The translations under genes and the position numbers were made by a program. Below, piece by piece: positions 14,234 through 14,765 of a stretch of DNA of 14,765 nt (within the stretch, counting starts at the first letter, position 1; each line of letters opens with the position of its first letter). The DNA comes from JBDTMC01 sp039934475. Lineage in GTDB: Bacteria > Acidobacteriota > Terriglobia > Bryobacterales > Bryobacteraceae. The notes beneath the pieces were generated by a model. The model was not told where the DNA came from. It saw only the letters and a program-made list of their open reading frames with translations, and searched no databases. The DNA is taken from NCBI GenBank assembly GCA_039934475.1, contig JBDTMC010000167.1:1-14765 (forward strand). Reading direction: 5' to 3'.

Positions 14234-14566
14234 CTATGCCGACCGCCGAATAGGTACAAAACGGATCTCGACCCGCTGATTTAACGCGCCCGCGATCCTG
14301 CGCAACATTGCGAGGGAGTGGCCCTCGTAATCGGCATCCTCAAGACGGCAGATGACGGATGCCGTGGTGCCGATGAGCTTGGCAAGCTGAGTTTGGGTGA
14401 GAGCCGCCGCTGCTCTCAATTCGTGGATTTTGCGGGCGATCTCTTCGTTCGCGCGCGCCTCTTCCAGGTTCTTCATCCGGGCTGGTTTACCTTCGAAGGT
14501 CCGGCGGTGAAGGATCTCCACCGCATCGCTAGTCGGTTTCAGCGTCTTTGCTTTGTTAGCTGACAT
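14234..14566 (-). CDS. XRE-family antitoxin (HigA-like)
   Basis: A 110-residue protein with a helix-turn-helix XRE domain at about residues 45-100: I-H-E-L-R-A, then L-T-Q-T-Q-L-A-K-L-I-G-T-T-A-S-V-I-C-R-L-E, then L-A-M-L-R-R-I-A-G-A-L. It starts at ATG 14564-14566, with a strong GAGGAGG (14574-14580) seven bases upstream inside the end of the toxin gene, and only 2 bp separate it from the toxin stop. Toxin first, antitoxin second is the arrangement of HigBA-type modules. The protein should bind the toxin and repress the operon promoter, which lies outside the window. The ~40-residue N-terminal extension ahead of the HTH is the probable toxin-contacting part by analogy. Confidence 0.87.
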   Translation of the reverse strand: MSANKAKTLKPTSDAVEILHRRTFEGKPARMKNLEEARANEEIARKIHELRAAAALTQTQLAKLIGTTASVICRLEDADYEGHSLAMLRRIAGALNQRVEIRFVPIRRSA

Positions 14567-14568
14567 CG

Positions 14569-14765
14569 TCAGGCCTCCTCATAGGTGTGCTTCGCCGGAT
14601 TCGCTTCAAACCGCTTCTTGCGTTCGACGGCGTAATCGATCTCCTTCGGCGGGACGACGCTCTCTTTCACAAGCCCGTGCGAGACAACCGCCGCCACCGC
14701 GCCGTGGAAGAAGTACAAGATCCGGTGGTGAACGCCGCCCAGACTGACGCGCAATTCGTAGATGC
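14569..14765 (-). CDS. RelE/ParE-like (Gp49/HigB-type) toxin, C-terminal part
   Basis: The frame is open to the right edge and ends at TGA 14569-14571; about 65 C-terminal residues are visible and the N-terminus is cut off. The residues Y-E-L-R-V-S-L-G-G-V-H-H-R-I-L-Y-F-F-H-G, then S-H-G-L-V-K-E and P-P-K-E-I-D-Y-A-V-E-R-K-K-R-F, follow the phage-derived Gp49-like branch of RelE/ParE toxins. Members of this fold are ribosome-dependent mRNA interferases or gyrase poisons; which applies here is not known. It is immediately followed by the XRE antitoxin with 2 bp between, supporting a type II toxin-antitoxin pair. Completeness cannot be judged. Confidence 0.85.
   Translation of the reverse strand, partial: IYELRVSLGGVHHRILYFFHGAVAAVVSHGLVKESVVPPKEIDYAVERKKRFEANPAKHTYEEA

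Overview
The window looks like a chromosome segment of a soil-type bacterium of the Acidobacteriota (Bryobacterales/Solibacter-like), or less likely a Planctomycete. The evidence is two separate gene sets built from the DUF1549/DUF1553 cytochrome-like proteins and their DUF1501 partners, together with an ASPIC/UnbV protein and a free-standing PPC-domain protein, a combination those lineages carry in many copies. This assignment is inference from gene content; there is no rRNA or marker gene to settle it.

Layout. (1) Positions 1-4785, plus strand: the tail of an ASPIC/UnbV protein, a secreted PSCyt1-DUF1549-DUF1553 protein with two CxxCH motifs, a Tat-exported DUF1501 protein and a small cupin, packed tightly enough to be one operon. 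(2) Positions 4806-5012, minus: the last ~68 codons of a short-chain dehydrogenase, a pseudogene cut off directly behind the stop of the next gene. (3) Positions 5014-12222, minus: an operon read right to left, with an MFS transporter of the anion:cation symporter type, a Big2-Big2-DUF1549-DUF1553 protein with a CX4CH and a CxxCH motif, a Tat-exported DUF1501 protein and a PPC-domain exported protein. A good sigma-70-like promoter overlaps the stop codon of the transporter and could drive the last three genes separately. (4) Positions 12226-12508, minus: the 3' end of a DDE transposase, an insertion-sequence remnant touching the transporter start. (5) Positions 12730-13538: a selenocysteine tRNA (minus), an HD-domain phosphohydrolase (minus) and tRNA-Ala(GGC) (plus, divergent from the HD gene). 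(6) Positions 13539-13683: a short stretch of inverted repeats, one of which echoes the anticodon arm of the tRNA-Ala. (7) Positions 13684-14765, minus: a HigBA-like toxin-antitoxin pair (toxin gene runs off the window) followed by an unrecognised gene.

How the genes may work together. The two cytochrome-like/DUF1501 modules point at each other and are of different architectural types, so they are probably two independent exported systems and not a recent duplication. In the right-hand module a candidate organic-anion or hexuronate importer is co-directional with the exported proteins. This suggests, as inference only, periplasmic or surface oxidation and hydrolysis of a polymer or organic acid followed by uptake of the product. 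The right end, with two tRNA genes, an IS remnant, repeats and a toxin-antitoxin pair, looks like a small accessory junction.
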